From contig URQP01000016.1 in the NCBI GenBank assembly GCA_900550025.1, forward strand, positions 1 through 29,122: a DNA stretch of 29,122 bases, written 5' to 3'. The position numbers and the translations under genes are program-made. Of this stretch, positions 16,701 through 24,059 are shown piece after piece. Positions within the stretch are counted from its first letter, which is position 1, and each line of letters begins with the position of its first letter. The stretch is from an uncultured Porphyromonadaceae bacterium. Lineage in GTDB: Bacteria > Bacteroidota > Bacteroidia > Bacteroidales > Muribaculaceae. The notes under the pieces are model-generated. The model was not told the origin of the DNA, ran no database searches, and saw nothing but the letters and a program-made list of their open reading frames with translations.

Positions 16701-18332
16701 GCGGAGATGTTCGGTGACAGTGTCTCGGCTACTACGATATATAATAACCTGTTGATGCGCAAGAATTTCCTTCTGAACGCCTCGATAAGCGCGGAAAACC
16801 TGATAAAGACCGAGGGCGATAGTCTTTTGCTTGCTAAATACGACCGTATGGTGGCCATCCGCGATGCCCTTAACGGCAGTGATGCTGATTCGATAACGGA
16901 TATGGGGCATACGATGTCGCGTGAGCAGGCCGGGAATCTCGTGAGGCGTTTCAATCAGGAAATAATGCAACGCGCCGCCATTTTGGGTGACTATACGGAG
17001 TCGTTGTTCGTGGAGTGGGAGGCTGTGCAGGAAAATCTGCGTGCTGCGGATATGGCAGTGGAGTTCACGAGGTATGTATCTTTTGATGGCGATGTATCCT
17101 ATGGGGCTGTCGTTTTGCAGAATGTTGGAAAGCCGGTTTTCATACCGTTGTTTAAAGAAAATGAATTGAAAGAGATAAACAAATCGCTCTATTATAGCTC
17201 CTATAGCTTGTATGATTTGGTATGGAGACCGTTGGAAAGTTATTTGAAAGATAAGACCAGTGTTTATTTCTCTCCTGACGGATTTTTATACAGCATAGGA
17301 ATAGAAAACATACCGTCGCCGGCTGGAAATCATCTGATGTCGGAACAGTATGACCTTTACCGTCTTTCTTCTACGCGCGAATTGGTCAACAGGGGCGATA
17401 GTGTGGAATTGGAGTCTGCTGCCATATATGGCGGGATAAAATACGATACGGATGTGGCTGTCATGGTTTCGGACAGCAGGAAGTACCGTAACCGTGATCT
17501 GTTGGCAAGCACATCGGCGATTGCCGATTCGTTGAACTTGCGTAGCGGGGTACGCTATCTTCCGGCCACTATGGAAGAGGCCGTGGATATTGACACCAAA
17601 TTAGAGAAGATTGAAGTCAATCCGGAATTGTTTACAGACACTGTCGGCACGGAAGCTTCGTTCAAGGATTTGTCCGGGCGGAAAAAGAATCTTTTGCATA
17701 TAGCCACGCACGGCTTCTATTGGACGGAAACGGAAGCCCGCCGGTTGGGAGGATTGTCATTCTTGAATATGGCAGACGACAACGCTGTCCGTTATTCTGA
17801 AGACAAGGCTTTGACACGTTCCGGACTGCTCTTGGCCGGTGCAAACAATGCTTTGATGGGCAGGCCGTTGCCAGAAGGTGTGGATGACGGAATACTCACC
17901 GCCAAGGAAATTTCACGGCTCGATTTGCGCGGGCTCGATTTGGTGGTGCTTTCCGCTTGCCAGACCGGGCTGGGGGAGATAACTGGCGACGGGGTGTTCG
18001 GATTGCAGAGAGGGTTCAAAAAGGCGGGTGCAAATACGCTGCTTATGAGCTTATGGAGCGTTGACGACGATGCTACACGCTTGCTGATGACGCGGTTTTA
18101 TGAGAATTACATATCAGGTATGACCAAGATGGAATCGCTCCGGGAGGCGCAAACTTATGTGAGGGATTATGTGATAGAGAAAACAGTGACGGTAGGCAGC
18201 GGCAAGCGGCCGATAACGGCTATGGAGAAAGAACAGGCGCGCAAGCGCAAGCCGCAGACGGTGGTCAGGAAAATACGCCCCTACGCCGACCCCAGATACT
18301 GGGCCGCCTTCATCCTCCTTGATGCCCTGTAA
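13782..18332 (+). CDS. Exported TPR-CHAT protein (caspase-like peptidase domain)
   Basis: A 1516-residue protein starting with a Sec-type signal (MRKNIIFIGMSFLLASVLYPQ) and no lipobox. Residues from about 30 to 1000 are helical TPR-like repeats, for example LFAAGVKLYKQGKYEEAVPLF near the start and YDIGREYYLLGDTTKAAEYY near 800. The C-terminal 440 residues form a CHAT domain of clan CD (caspase/separase group), with H1310 in LLHIATHGFYW and C1393 in VVLSACQTGLGEI, followed by GVFGLQRGFKKAGA and the typical ending YADPRYWAAFILLDAL. The dyad looks intact, so proteolysis is plausible; the substrate is unknown. The frame is open to ATGs at 13686 and 13770, but 13686 lies inside prmA and only starts near 13770-13782 place the signal peptide at the N terminus. 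A near-consensus -7 box (TAACTTTA, 13753-13760) precedes it. The domain call is firm; the start is uncertain by four codons. Confidence 0.88.
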   Translation: MRKNIIFIGMSFLLASVLYPQDRQLMQESDSLFAAGVKLYKQGKYEEAVPLFAVSDSMDKAEMDSADVRRDYSAMWLAHCYKNLGQTEKADSIYSPLYDAPVDRRLTVVSDSLTNLANRSDSLAQKIALLKKVAAVEAKELGEAHYWRKNTICNLAYNQLLAKDTAGVSETFDEICRISTLNNSLRFDDDLLWYIFAFLTNDISAEGYSAIRDKMIYITSLSKAETDGSLWSSLLSIKVMSLQNEGRYDDAYALVEEAYAGMRTTGVVNANMFEISSLLGTALARKFMQSKDTTERDGIDKRRMWLYNDMLEMSERLWGNKSFEYGVVLNKIANTNLGMGKALDREKGRRMLLQAFDLITDSANVVSHPFDAVSVMEGAYHPFDVAGAGEEFVEYSWRVVNIIEKTFGKDLIDISGLKGRLADELCSSRNVEYRKQGIAIYTELIESNSGNPRKLLDYLKDRAFRYRLMKEYDKSLADYLRVDSLYESAVPVNDFQEESYRIDVYRDIAECYLGLADTADFQKYKERYCRLSESLIDRIVRGEVQPVGSPFDDDFKLQIIKGYADYFFMSLNTLSLDCGKAEKYYKLCLDELTKSNPAMASRGELERQIYTYLTHIYIYEYDFANGYDYAMKLIRSAKRDDDSYGYARGLDLLSDLYERVSVEPELSLGYKLQSCELQSEDLVHNRNAMLKEQFITTYDAILYEWTKCADLYNYLGDAAGVDKCYGRLLHYIELLDGKESPNYAEKVYEWLSLYKIPSLRRRDDGLEEARTYCDSLASFYGHNRHLLERWPFYNYYDIGREYYLLGDTTKAAEYYDIYGQELRQKYPTDYQSRIEYLDLMKAKVYLLDRKDRVDAFKALEAGYAGLLPEHRSEYISLLSSIASEYSSAGDKMMEMEYCRKILDVKPDNRYSALNLFEKYRETGMYAEILPMFDKVSADTRKSLLEEFKSQPAEYRENMWQSYADVPFSLGEPLAEMFGDSVSATTIYNNLLMRKNFLLNASISAENLIKTEGDSLLLAKYDRMVAIRDALNGSDADSITDMGHTMSREQAGNLVRRFNQEIMQRAAILGDYTESLFVEWEAVQENLRAADMAVEFTRYVSFDGDVSYGAVVLQNVGKPVFIPLFKENELKEINKSLYYSSYSLYDLVWRPLESYLKDKTSVYFSPDGFLYSIGIENIPSPAGNHLMSEQYDLYRLSSTRELVNRGDSVELESAAIYGGIKYDTDVAVMVSDSRKYRNRDLLASTSAIADSLNLRSGVRYLPATMEEAVDIDTKLEKIEVNPELFTDTVGTEASFKDLSGRKKNLLHIATHGFYWTETEARRLGGLSFLNMADDNAVRYSEDKALTRSGLLLAGANNALMGRPLPEGVDDGILTAKEISRLDLRGLDLVVLSACQTGLGEITGDGVFGLQRGFKKAGANTLLMSLWSVDDDATRLLMTRFYENYISGMTKMESLREAQTYVRDYVIEKTVTVGSGKRPITAMEKEQARKRKPQTVVRKIRPYADPRYWAAFILLDAL

Positions 18333-18409
18333 GCTCTGAATATTTCCATTTATGAAAATTTATGTATTCCATAAAAATAAAAATTGAAGGTATGACTAAT
18401 TATAATCAT

Positions 18410-18417
18410 TAAATTTG
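18410..18417 (+). promoter_or_regulatory. -7 box ahead of the hsdR remnant and rhuM
   Basis: TAAATTTG, an exact TAnnTTTG match 33 bases before the hsdR-like ATG at 18451. TTG at 18384-18386 is 23 bases upstream, a loose fit for -33. It may be the original promoter of the restriction operon, now driving rhuM. Confidence 0.4.
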
Positions 18418-18450
18418 CATTCAAAGCAACTTTGAATAAGATGTACGACT

Positions 18451-18552
18451 ATGAGCAACACCCAATTTAACGAGAATACCAGAGTACAAGTTCCGGCGGC
18501 ACTCCATTTGAGCAAATTGGGATATATTTATTTGTATAACATCAAGGAATAA
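18451..18552 (+). pseudogene. Remnant of type I restriction subunit hsdR (N-terminal 33 codons)
   Basis: The reading frame MSNTQFNENTRVQVPAALHL continues as SKLGYIYLYNIKE and then stops. It matches the conserved N terminus of type I restriction R subunits (NENTRVxxPAxLHLxxLGYxYL), proteins of about 1000 residues, so only the first 3 percent remains. The stop lies 5 bases before the rhuM ATG. I see no further hsdR motifs (helicase DEAD/H box or PD-ExK) anywhere in the window. The simplest reading is a deletion that joined the hsdR start to the rhuM leader; it could now act as a short leader peptide. The call rests on motif memory over a short stretch. Confidence 0.7.
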
Positions 18553-18557
18553 GCATC

Positions 18558-19559
18558 ATGGCAAACGAAATAAAATTTCTACTTTACAATATGCCCGAAG
18601 AGGAGGGCAAAGTGCAGGTCGTCATCAAAAATGATACGATTTGGTGTACTCAAAAGGCAATGGCTCAACTCTTTGGAGTTGATAAATCTGGAATCAGCCG
18701 TCATATAGCCAACATATACAAAGACGGTGAATTATCTCCCGATACGACAGTTGCAAAAATTGCAACTGTCGTGAACAGAGGTATAAGAGGAGAGGTTGAA
18801 GAGCTTGTTGATTTCTACAACCTCGATATGATTATCTCCGTCGGGTATCGTGTAAATTCCACAAAAGCTACCCGATTTCGTCAGTGGGCAACAAAGATAC
18901 TTAATGAGTATATACGTAAAGGTTTCGTATTGGATGATGACCGGTTAAAGCAAGGAACGGCAATGTTCGGCAAGGATTATTTCCGCGAGTTGCTTGAAAG
19001 GGTACGCTCCATTCGTGCGAGTGAACGGCGTATCTGGCAACAGATTACGGATATTTATGCCGAATGCAGTACAGACTATGACCGCAACTCTCCGACAACA
19101 AAAGAGTTTTACGCAATGGTGCAAAACCGCTTCCACTATGCGATTACCGGACAGACAGCAGCTGAAATCATTTACACCAAAGCAGACCATACCAAAGAAC
19201 ACATGGGGCTGACCACGTGGAAGAACTCTCCCAAAGGACGGATCCTCAAATCTGATGTATCAATAGCGAAGAATTATTTGGACGAGAAACAAATCCGGCA
19301 ATTAGAGCGCACGGTAACTTCTTATTTTGACTATATAGAAAATCAAATTGAGCGTCAAAACCCTTTCTCTATGGAGCAATTCGCCGCAAGCGTAAACAAG
19401 TTCCTGACGTTCAATGATTATAAAATCTTGCCCGACAAAGGGAGTATATCCTCGGTGCAAGCAAAAGTAAAGGCAGAAAGTGAGTACGACATATTCAATC
19501 GTACGCAACGCATCGATTCCGACTTCGACAAAGAAGTAAGGAATATGTTGGGGAAATAA
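18558..19559 (+). CDS. rhuM: RhuM family protein
   Basis: A 333-residue full-length member of the virulence RhuM family (PF13310). The N-terminal part has a DNA-binding-like helix pair (NDTIWCTQKAMAQLFGVDKSGISRHIANIY, about 25-54, given in part: WCTQKAMAQLFGVDKSGISRH). The conserved middle reads DMIISVGYRVNSTKATRFRQW and the next part ILNEYIRKGFVLDDDRLKQ. There is no signal peptide and no frameshift. The function is not known; despite the name (a Salmonella pathogenicity island gene), homologues commonly sit inside type I restriction-modification loci, and here the gene lies between hsdR and hsdS scraps. Its own frame looks undamaged, so it appears kept while the enzyme genes were lost. Confidence 0.9.
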   Translation: MANEIKFLLYNMPEEEGKVQVVIKNDTIWCTQKAMAQLFGVDKSGISRHIANIYKDGELSPDTTVAKIATVVNRGIRGEVEELVDFYNLDMIISVGYRVNSTKATRFRQWATKILNEYIRKGFVLDDDRLKQGTAMFGKDYFRELLERVRSIRASERRIWQQITDIYAECSTDYDRNSPTTKEFYAMVQNRFHYAITGQTAAEIIYTKADHTKEHMGLTTWKNSPKGRILKSDVSIAKNYLDEKQIRQLERTVTSYFDYIENQIERQNPFSMEQFAASVNKFLTFNDYKILPDKGSISSVQAKVKAESEYDIFNRTQRIDSDFDKEVRNMLGK

Positions 19560-19567
19560 CGTTGTGT

Positions 19568-19828
19568 TTAGGCATATTGGATTATCGAAAAGGGTACGAT
19601 CCGGAATCCCAATATAATCCTTAATAAACAGGTGTTCCAGTTTATAGGAACGTCTATATGTAAATCGTCATTCCACACTATTGCTCCACCGCTTGATTTA
19701 TACGTCTTGCCATCCTTATCAGGGAAATCAAATTGCACAAACCAATAGTCGTAAAGTTGCTTCGCCGTATTCTCTAAATTATCATTTATCGACATTGAAT
19801 GTTGGTTGTCACCTAATGGAGATATCCT
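19568..19828 (-). pseudogene. Remnant of type I specificity subunit hsdS, inverted
   Basis: On the minus strand, an 86-codon open stretch between the fmt stop and a TAA at 19568. Its centre (INDNLENTAKQLYDYWFVQF, then DFPDKDGKTYKSSGG and W) is a hallmark of HsdS subunits, the central conserved helix and the segment that follows before the second target-recognition domain. Both recognition domains are missing: upstream only 12 unrelated codons separate it from the fmt stop, and downstream of VPINW the sequence diverges and stops. It lies opposite to rhuM and the hsdR scrap. hsdS genes of Bacteroidales are often rearranged by inversion, which could explain the orientation. It is non-functional as a specificity subunit. 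Confidence 0.8.
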
Positions 19829-20791
19829 TTACTTCAGGATGGCATCGGCGAGGGAGGAGCCGCGGAGGAACGCGGAGGAATCCATACGCTTTTTCCCTGA
19901 CTGCTGGAGCGAGAGTATTTGCAGGTAGTTGTCCGAGCAAGCCACGTAGATGTTGTTCTTATCGGTCTTTACAGTCCCGTGTATCGCTCCGTTTGCCTGC
20001 ATTCCGGTTATCGTAGTTTCGAATATTTTCAGTTGGTGTTCCTTGCCGTCTTTCTCGAATGTGCTCCAAGCGGCAGGATAGGGCGACAGACCGCGCACCA
20101 GATTGTGAATTTTTTCAGCTGGGTTGTTCCAGTCGATGTGGCACGTTTCTTTGAAAATCTTAGGTGCGGGTGTCGGTGCCGCGCCTTGGCATAGCTGGTC
20201 TTGTGGGATTGTCGTCACTGTCCTTGCTATGATGGCGTCGACTGTCTCGATTACCATATCCGCACCGAGTGTCATTAGCTTGTCGTGGACGGTGCCTACG
20301 TTGTCGCTCTCTTCTATGGCGATTTTTTTCTGTTGTATGATGTCGCCGGTGTCGATTTCGTGTTTCAGGAAGAATGTCGTTACTCCTGTCTCCTTGTCAC
20401 CGTTGATTACAGCCCAGTTGAGCGGCGCCGCCCCGCGGTATTTGGGCAGCAATGAGGCGTGGAGGTTGAATGTGCCGTATTTAGGCATCTGCCATACCAC
20501 TTCCGGCAGCATGCGGAAAGCTATCACTATGAACAGGTCGGCGTTTATGCGACGCAGCTCGTCGACAAAATCGTCCGCTTTCAGTTTCTCAGGCTGCAAT
20601 ACGGGGAGATTGTGGGCAACGGCATATTTTTTCACGTCGGATTGCAGGATTTGCTGTCCGCGTCCGGCGGGTTTGTCGGGCATTGTCACTACGGCCGCTA
20701 CATTATAGCCGCCTTCTACTAATTTATCCAAACTTGCCACGGCAAACTCCGGAGTGCCGAAAAATACTATCTTGAGGTCTTTTTTTGTCAT
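19829..20791 (-). CDS. fmt: Methionyl-tRNA formyltransferase
   Basis: A 320-residue enzyme that formylates initiator Met-tRNA using 10-formyltetrahydrofolate, so it supports translation initiation. The formyltransferase domain has N109 and H111 in the signature NLHASLLPKYRGAAP and D147 in HEIDTGD, the expected catalytic trio. The C-terminal tRNA-binding domain starts at about 210 (VRGLSPYPAAWSTF). The length is normal. It is last in the minus-strand operon, 22 bases after the ClC gene. The stop codon is in the same frame as the hsdS scrap behind it. No hairpin terminator follows; relatives often continue this operon with rpe and comEC-type genes, which are absent here. Confidence 0.96.
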   Translation of the reverse strand: MTKKDLKIVFFGTPEFAVASLDKLVEGGYNVAAVVTMPDKPAGRGQQILQSDVKKYAVAHNLPVLQPEKLKADDFVDELRRINADLFIVIAFRMLPEVVWQMPKYGTFNLHASLLPKYRGAAPLNWAVINGDKETGVTTFFLKHEIDTGDIIQQKKIAIEESDNVGTVHDKLMTLGADMVIETVDAIIARTVTTIPQDQLCQGAAPTPAPKIFKETCHIDWNNPAEKIHNLVRGLSPYPAAWSTFEKDGKEHQLKIFETTITGMQANGAIHGTVKTDKNNIYVACSDNYLQILSLQQSGKKRMDSSAFLRGSSLADAILK

Positions 20792-20813
20792 TTTCTTGTG
20801 ATTGTTTTAGTTG

Positions 20814-22628
20814 TTAGTCGTCAGAATAGTGCCTAAGCACGCGCCTGTAGGAATTGAATATCTTGGATTTCGAGACGAATCCTATGTATTTTCCGTCGGC
20901 ATCTACTACCGGCAGATTCCACGCGTTTGTACGGTCGAACGTTTTCATCACGTTTTCCATATTCTCGTTAATCTCGATTTTTGCCGGCGGCATGCTCATG
21001 AATTTGCGCACATACATTTTGTCGTACAAATCGGGGCGGAACATGATGTTGCGTATGTCATCGAGCAGGACAACGCCCAATAGCGTGCCGTCTTTATCCG
21101 TCACGGGGAACAGGTTGCGGTTCGATTCCGAAATTGCCTGTACCATCTTGCGCAGGCTCATGTCGGGATGCACTTCGATGAACCCTTTTTCTATTACGCT
21201 GTCCATTTTCAGAAGCGTCAGCACGGCCTTGTCCTTATGGTGCGTGAGCAACTCTCCACGTTTGGCAAGACGCATGGTGTAGATGCTGTAGGGCACGAAT
21301 ATCTTTATCGTGCAGTAGGATATTGTCGATACAATCAGCAAAGGCAGGAACAGCTGGTAGCCGCCTGTCATTTCAGCCGTAAGGAAGATTCCCATCAGCG
21401 GGGCGTGCATCACGCCCGACATCACGCCGGCCATTCCCATCAGCGCGAAATTCTTGCATGACAATTCCGAGCCGTCGGGATTTAGACCTAACGTGTTCAA
21501 AAGAAAGGCAAAGAAAAATCCCACCATACATCCAACGTAAAGCGACGGCGCGAACGTACCGCCTACTCCTCCGCCTCCGTTGGTTGCGCTCGTGGCGAAT
21601 ACCTTTGTCAGGATAATCATTAACAGGAACAACAGCACGAACCACACGTTGTCGCGGAATCCGTAGAACACACTGCCGTCGAAAAGCGACGACGGCGAGC
21701 CGTTGAGCAGTTCTGTAATAGCTCCGTAGCCTTCTCCATAGAGCGGAGGGAAACAGAATATCAATCCGCTTAGCACCACCGAGCCGAAAGCGAACTTCAC
21801 CCAATAGTTTTTTATCCGTGAAAAAATATTCTCCATAAACCCTATGGCTTTGGTGAAGTATAGGGACGTGAATCCGCATACCACCCCGAGCAGCATTGAA
21901 TAGGGGATACGGTCGATTGTGTATATGTCGCTGGCGTCGAAGATGAATTCCGGACTGTAGCCGGTGAATATGTAGGATATTGTCGCCGCAGTTATGGAAG
22001 ATACCAATAAAGGCATTACTGAAACGGTCGTCAGGTCAATCATCAGCACTTCTATGGCGAAAAGCATTCCGGCAATAGGTGCCTTGAATATTGCGGCCAC
22101 TCCTGCCGCCGCACCGCTTCCCACGAGCATCATCAGAATCTGAGGCGGCATACGGAACATGCTGCCAAGATTAGAGCCGATGGCCGCGCCTGTGTTGACT
22201 ATCGGGCCCTCTGCTCCTACCGACCCACCGAATCCGATTGTTATGGAGCTGGCCACTACGGATGTGTATGTGTTGTGCAGTTTGATTCGGCTTTTGTTTT
22301 GCGATATTGCGTAGAGCACTCGTGTAACGCCGTGCGATATGTTGTCTCTTACGACGTATTTGACATATAGTCCGGCAATCAGTATGCCTAATATCGGATA
22401 TACCAGATACAGATAGTTGGCTCCCGATATTGTCAGGTGCTCGCTTAGCATCGACGCGATGGATGCGATGAGATATTTCAGGAGGAGCGCGGCAAAACCT
22501 GAAAATATGCCTGTAAAGAACGCCAGCACGAGCAAGAAGTTGCGTTCTTTTATGTGGGATTCGCGCCATTGCAAGGCTTTAATCAGCCATGCCGACATCC
22601 GTCCGGTCATATACATATAGTTTGCCAT
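20814..22628 (-). CDS. ClC family chloride channel/antiporter with two CBS domains
   Basis: A 604-residue membrane protein. The ClC core (about 30-455) shows GFGGSVGAEGP (132-142) with the gating glutamate E140, and GGGGVGGTFAPSL, the third chloride-binding motif. The first motif, usually GSGIP, is replaced by the divergent NISHGVT (96-102). Two CBS domains fill about 477-604 (DSVIEKGFIEVHPDMS ... FPVTDKDGTLLGVV and LPVVDADGKYIGFVS), probably sensing adenine nucleotides. It moves chloride, perhaps in exchange for protons; whether it is a channel or an antiporter cannot be read safely here. It starts 3 bases after the glycosyltransferase stop and is followed by fmt, so it is co-transcribed. 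Confidence 0.93.
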   Translation of the reverse strand: MANYMYMTGRMSAWLIKALQWRESHIKERNFLLVLAFFTGIFSGFAALLLKYLIASIASMLSEHLTISGANYLYLVYPILGILIAGLYVKYVVRDNISHGVTRVLYAISQNKSRIKLHNTYTSVVASSITIGFGGSVGAEGPIVNTGAAIGSNLGSMFRMPPQILMMLVGSGAAAGVAAIFKAPIAGMLFAIEVLMIDLTTVSVMPLLVSSITAATISYIFTGYSPEFIFDASDIYTIDRIPYSMLLGVVCGFTSLYFTKAIGFMENIFSRIKNYWVKFAFGSVVLSGLIFCFPPLYGEGYGAITELLNGSPSSLFDGSVFYGFRDNVWFVLLFLLMIILTKVFATSATNGGGGVGGTFAPSLYVGCMVGFFFAFLLNTLGLNPDGSELSCKNFALMGMAGVMSGVMHAPLMGIFLTAEMTGGYQLFLPLLIVSTISYCTIKIFVPYSIYTMRLAKRGELLTHHKDKAVLTLLKMDSVIEKGFIEVHPDMSLRKMVQAISESNRNLFPVTDKDGTLLGVVLLDDIRNIMFRPDLYDKMYVRKFMSMPPAKIEINENMENVMKTFDRTNAWNLPVVDADGKYIGFVSKSKIFNSYRRVLRHYSDD

Positions 22629-22631
22629 ACC

Positions 22632-24059
22632 TTATAATCCTTTTCCTGTCAATACTGTTTTGATTGTTAAGAGTATGATTTTCAAATCAATGGCTATCGA
22701 CATATTTTCGATATAAATCAGGTCGTATTGTGCCCGTTTTATCATTTCGGCCACGTTTGTGGCATATCCGAACTTCACCATCCCTAATGACGATATGCCG
22801 GGACGTATCTGATAAATCAATGTGTAATATGGGGCGGACTTGAGAATCTGGTCGACAAAGAATTTCCGCTCCGGCCGTGGCCCTACAATCGACATGTCGC
22901 CTTTCAGCACATTCCAGAATTGAGGCGTCTCGTCAAGCCGGTATTTGCGGAGTATTTTTCCGATTGGTGTGACACGTGGGTCTTCATTTGACGACAACAT
23001 CGGGCAGTTTCCTTTTTCCGCGTTTTCAACCATAGTGCGGAATTTGTAGATCATAAAAGGTTTGCCATGCCTTCCTATCCGTTCTTGCCGATAGATTATT
23101 TTTCCCGGAGAGTCTTTTTTTATGAGTATTGCAATTGTCAGGAAAGCAGGTGACAGGAGGATTAGCGAGAATAAGGAGAATAATATGTCGGTTACGCGCT
23201 TTACGCATTTTTGCCATTCGGGCATGCTGTTTTGTGCTATGTCGATAAGCGGTTCTCCGAAAATGTTGTTATGCCTGATTTTCGCGGTAAGTATATCGTG
23301 GAGTTCCGGCGTGATTTTTATTGGTATGTTGTATTTAAAAAGCCGGTTTATCAAATTGTAGATATACTTTTTATCCCCTTGGTCTTTGATTATGATTATA
23401 TTGTGGATTTTATTTGTTTCACAAAGCCTGTCTATTTCATTTTCGTTGTATACGGGTATCCCATATATGGATTTTTCGGATTCTCCCGGTATGCTTATTA
23501 TTGCGATAGGCTTATAGCCTAATTCTTTATATTTTCCTTTGATGCCGGTAAGAAAATTGCCGGTTGCTGTATTGTTGCCTATTATTAAAGTATTGAACCA
23601 TAGTTTCCCCGACTCGATTTTCCTCATTACAATCTCTGTCAGGAACGCTCTCATTGTGTAGATTAAAACAAACAGGCATAGCCACATCGCAGCAATCAGT
23701 TCATAATTTTTTATCCTTTCAGGGAAACTGTCGTTGATGAGTATGGTAAAGAATATTATTAAGGTTGCTATGAATGTGGAAAATGCCGTCGTGGAGAATT
23801 CCTGTATTTTGGATTTTGAATATACCACATTGTAATATCCTGACAAATATGCTATTAATAGGAATAGGAATGGAACGGAAAATTGTCCCAATATTACATT
23901 GGGCATAGAGAGGAATGAATATAAGTTGTCGTAATGAATCATCATTTCGCTGTCGCGTGTAAGAAAATACCTTATCGCGCTGTAGATGAGCCATCCGATA
24001 TTCGCCGCGATAAAATCGCCTGCGATGTATTTTATCCGTTGCTTTTTTTCTCCTGTCAA
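22632..24059 (-). CDS. Polyprenyl glycosylphosphotransferase (exopolysaccharide-initiating sugar transferase), TTG start
   Basis: A 475-residue protein of the WbaP/WcaJ layout: four N-terminal membrane segments (about 11-31, 55-77, 89-110, 120-140), a Rossmann-like CoA_binding_3 domain (about 155-260), a re-entrant or membrane helix (286-313) and a C-terminal bacterial sugar transferase domain. The latter has KFRTM (339-343), the Asp-Glu dyad D376/E377 in RLDETPQFWNV and GDMSIVGPRPE (387-397). It should transfer a sugar-1-phosphate to undecaprenyl phosphate, starting a capsule or exopolysaccharide. The frame is open to an ATG at 24263, but that part only shadows tsaC; TTG at 24059 overlaps the tsaC TGA as TTGA and gives the family length. 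It is strikingly AT-rich (18 of 60 bases G or C at 23341-23400), unlike its neighbours. Confidence 0.88.
   Translation of the reverse strand: MTGEKKQRIKYIAGDFIAANIGWLIYSAIRYFLTRDSEMMIHYDNLYSFLSMPNVILGQFSVPFLFLLIAYLSGYYNVVYSKSKIQEFSTTAFSTFIATLIIFFTILINDSFPERIKNYELIAAMWLCLFVLIYTMRAFLTEIVMRKIESGKLWFNTLIIGNNTATGNFLTGIKGKYKELGYKPIAIISIPGESEKSIYGIPVYNENEIDRLCETNKIHNIIIIKDQGDKKYIYNLINRLFKYNIPIKITPELHDILTAKIRHNNIFGEPLIDIAQNSMPEWQKCVKRVTDILFSLFSLILLSPAFLTIAILIKKDSPGKIIYRQERIGRHGKPFMIYKFRTMVENAEKGNCPMLSSNEDPRVTPIGKILRKYRLDETPQFWNVLKGDMSIVGPRPERKFFVDQILKSAPYYTLIYQIRPGISSLGMVKFGYATNVAEMIKRAQYDLIYIENMSIAIDLKIILLTIKTVLTGKGL

Noticed and set aside
13782..18332. Type III-E CRISPR or gasdermin defence system around the TPR-CHAT gene
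   Set aside because: No Cas7-11-like protein, gasdermin-like protein or CRISPR array is in the window, and the protein has an export signal.
18343..18380. Possible terminator hairpin after the TPR-CHAT gene
   Set aside because: Only a 5-bp TTATG/CATAA stem in AT-rich sequence; too weak to call.
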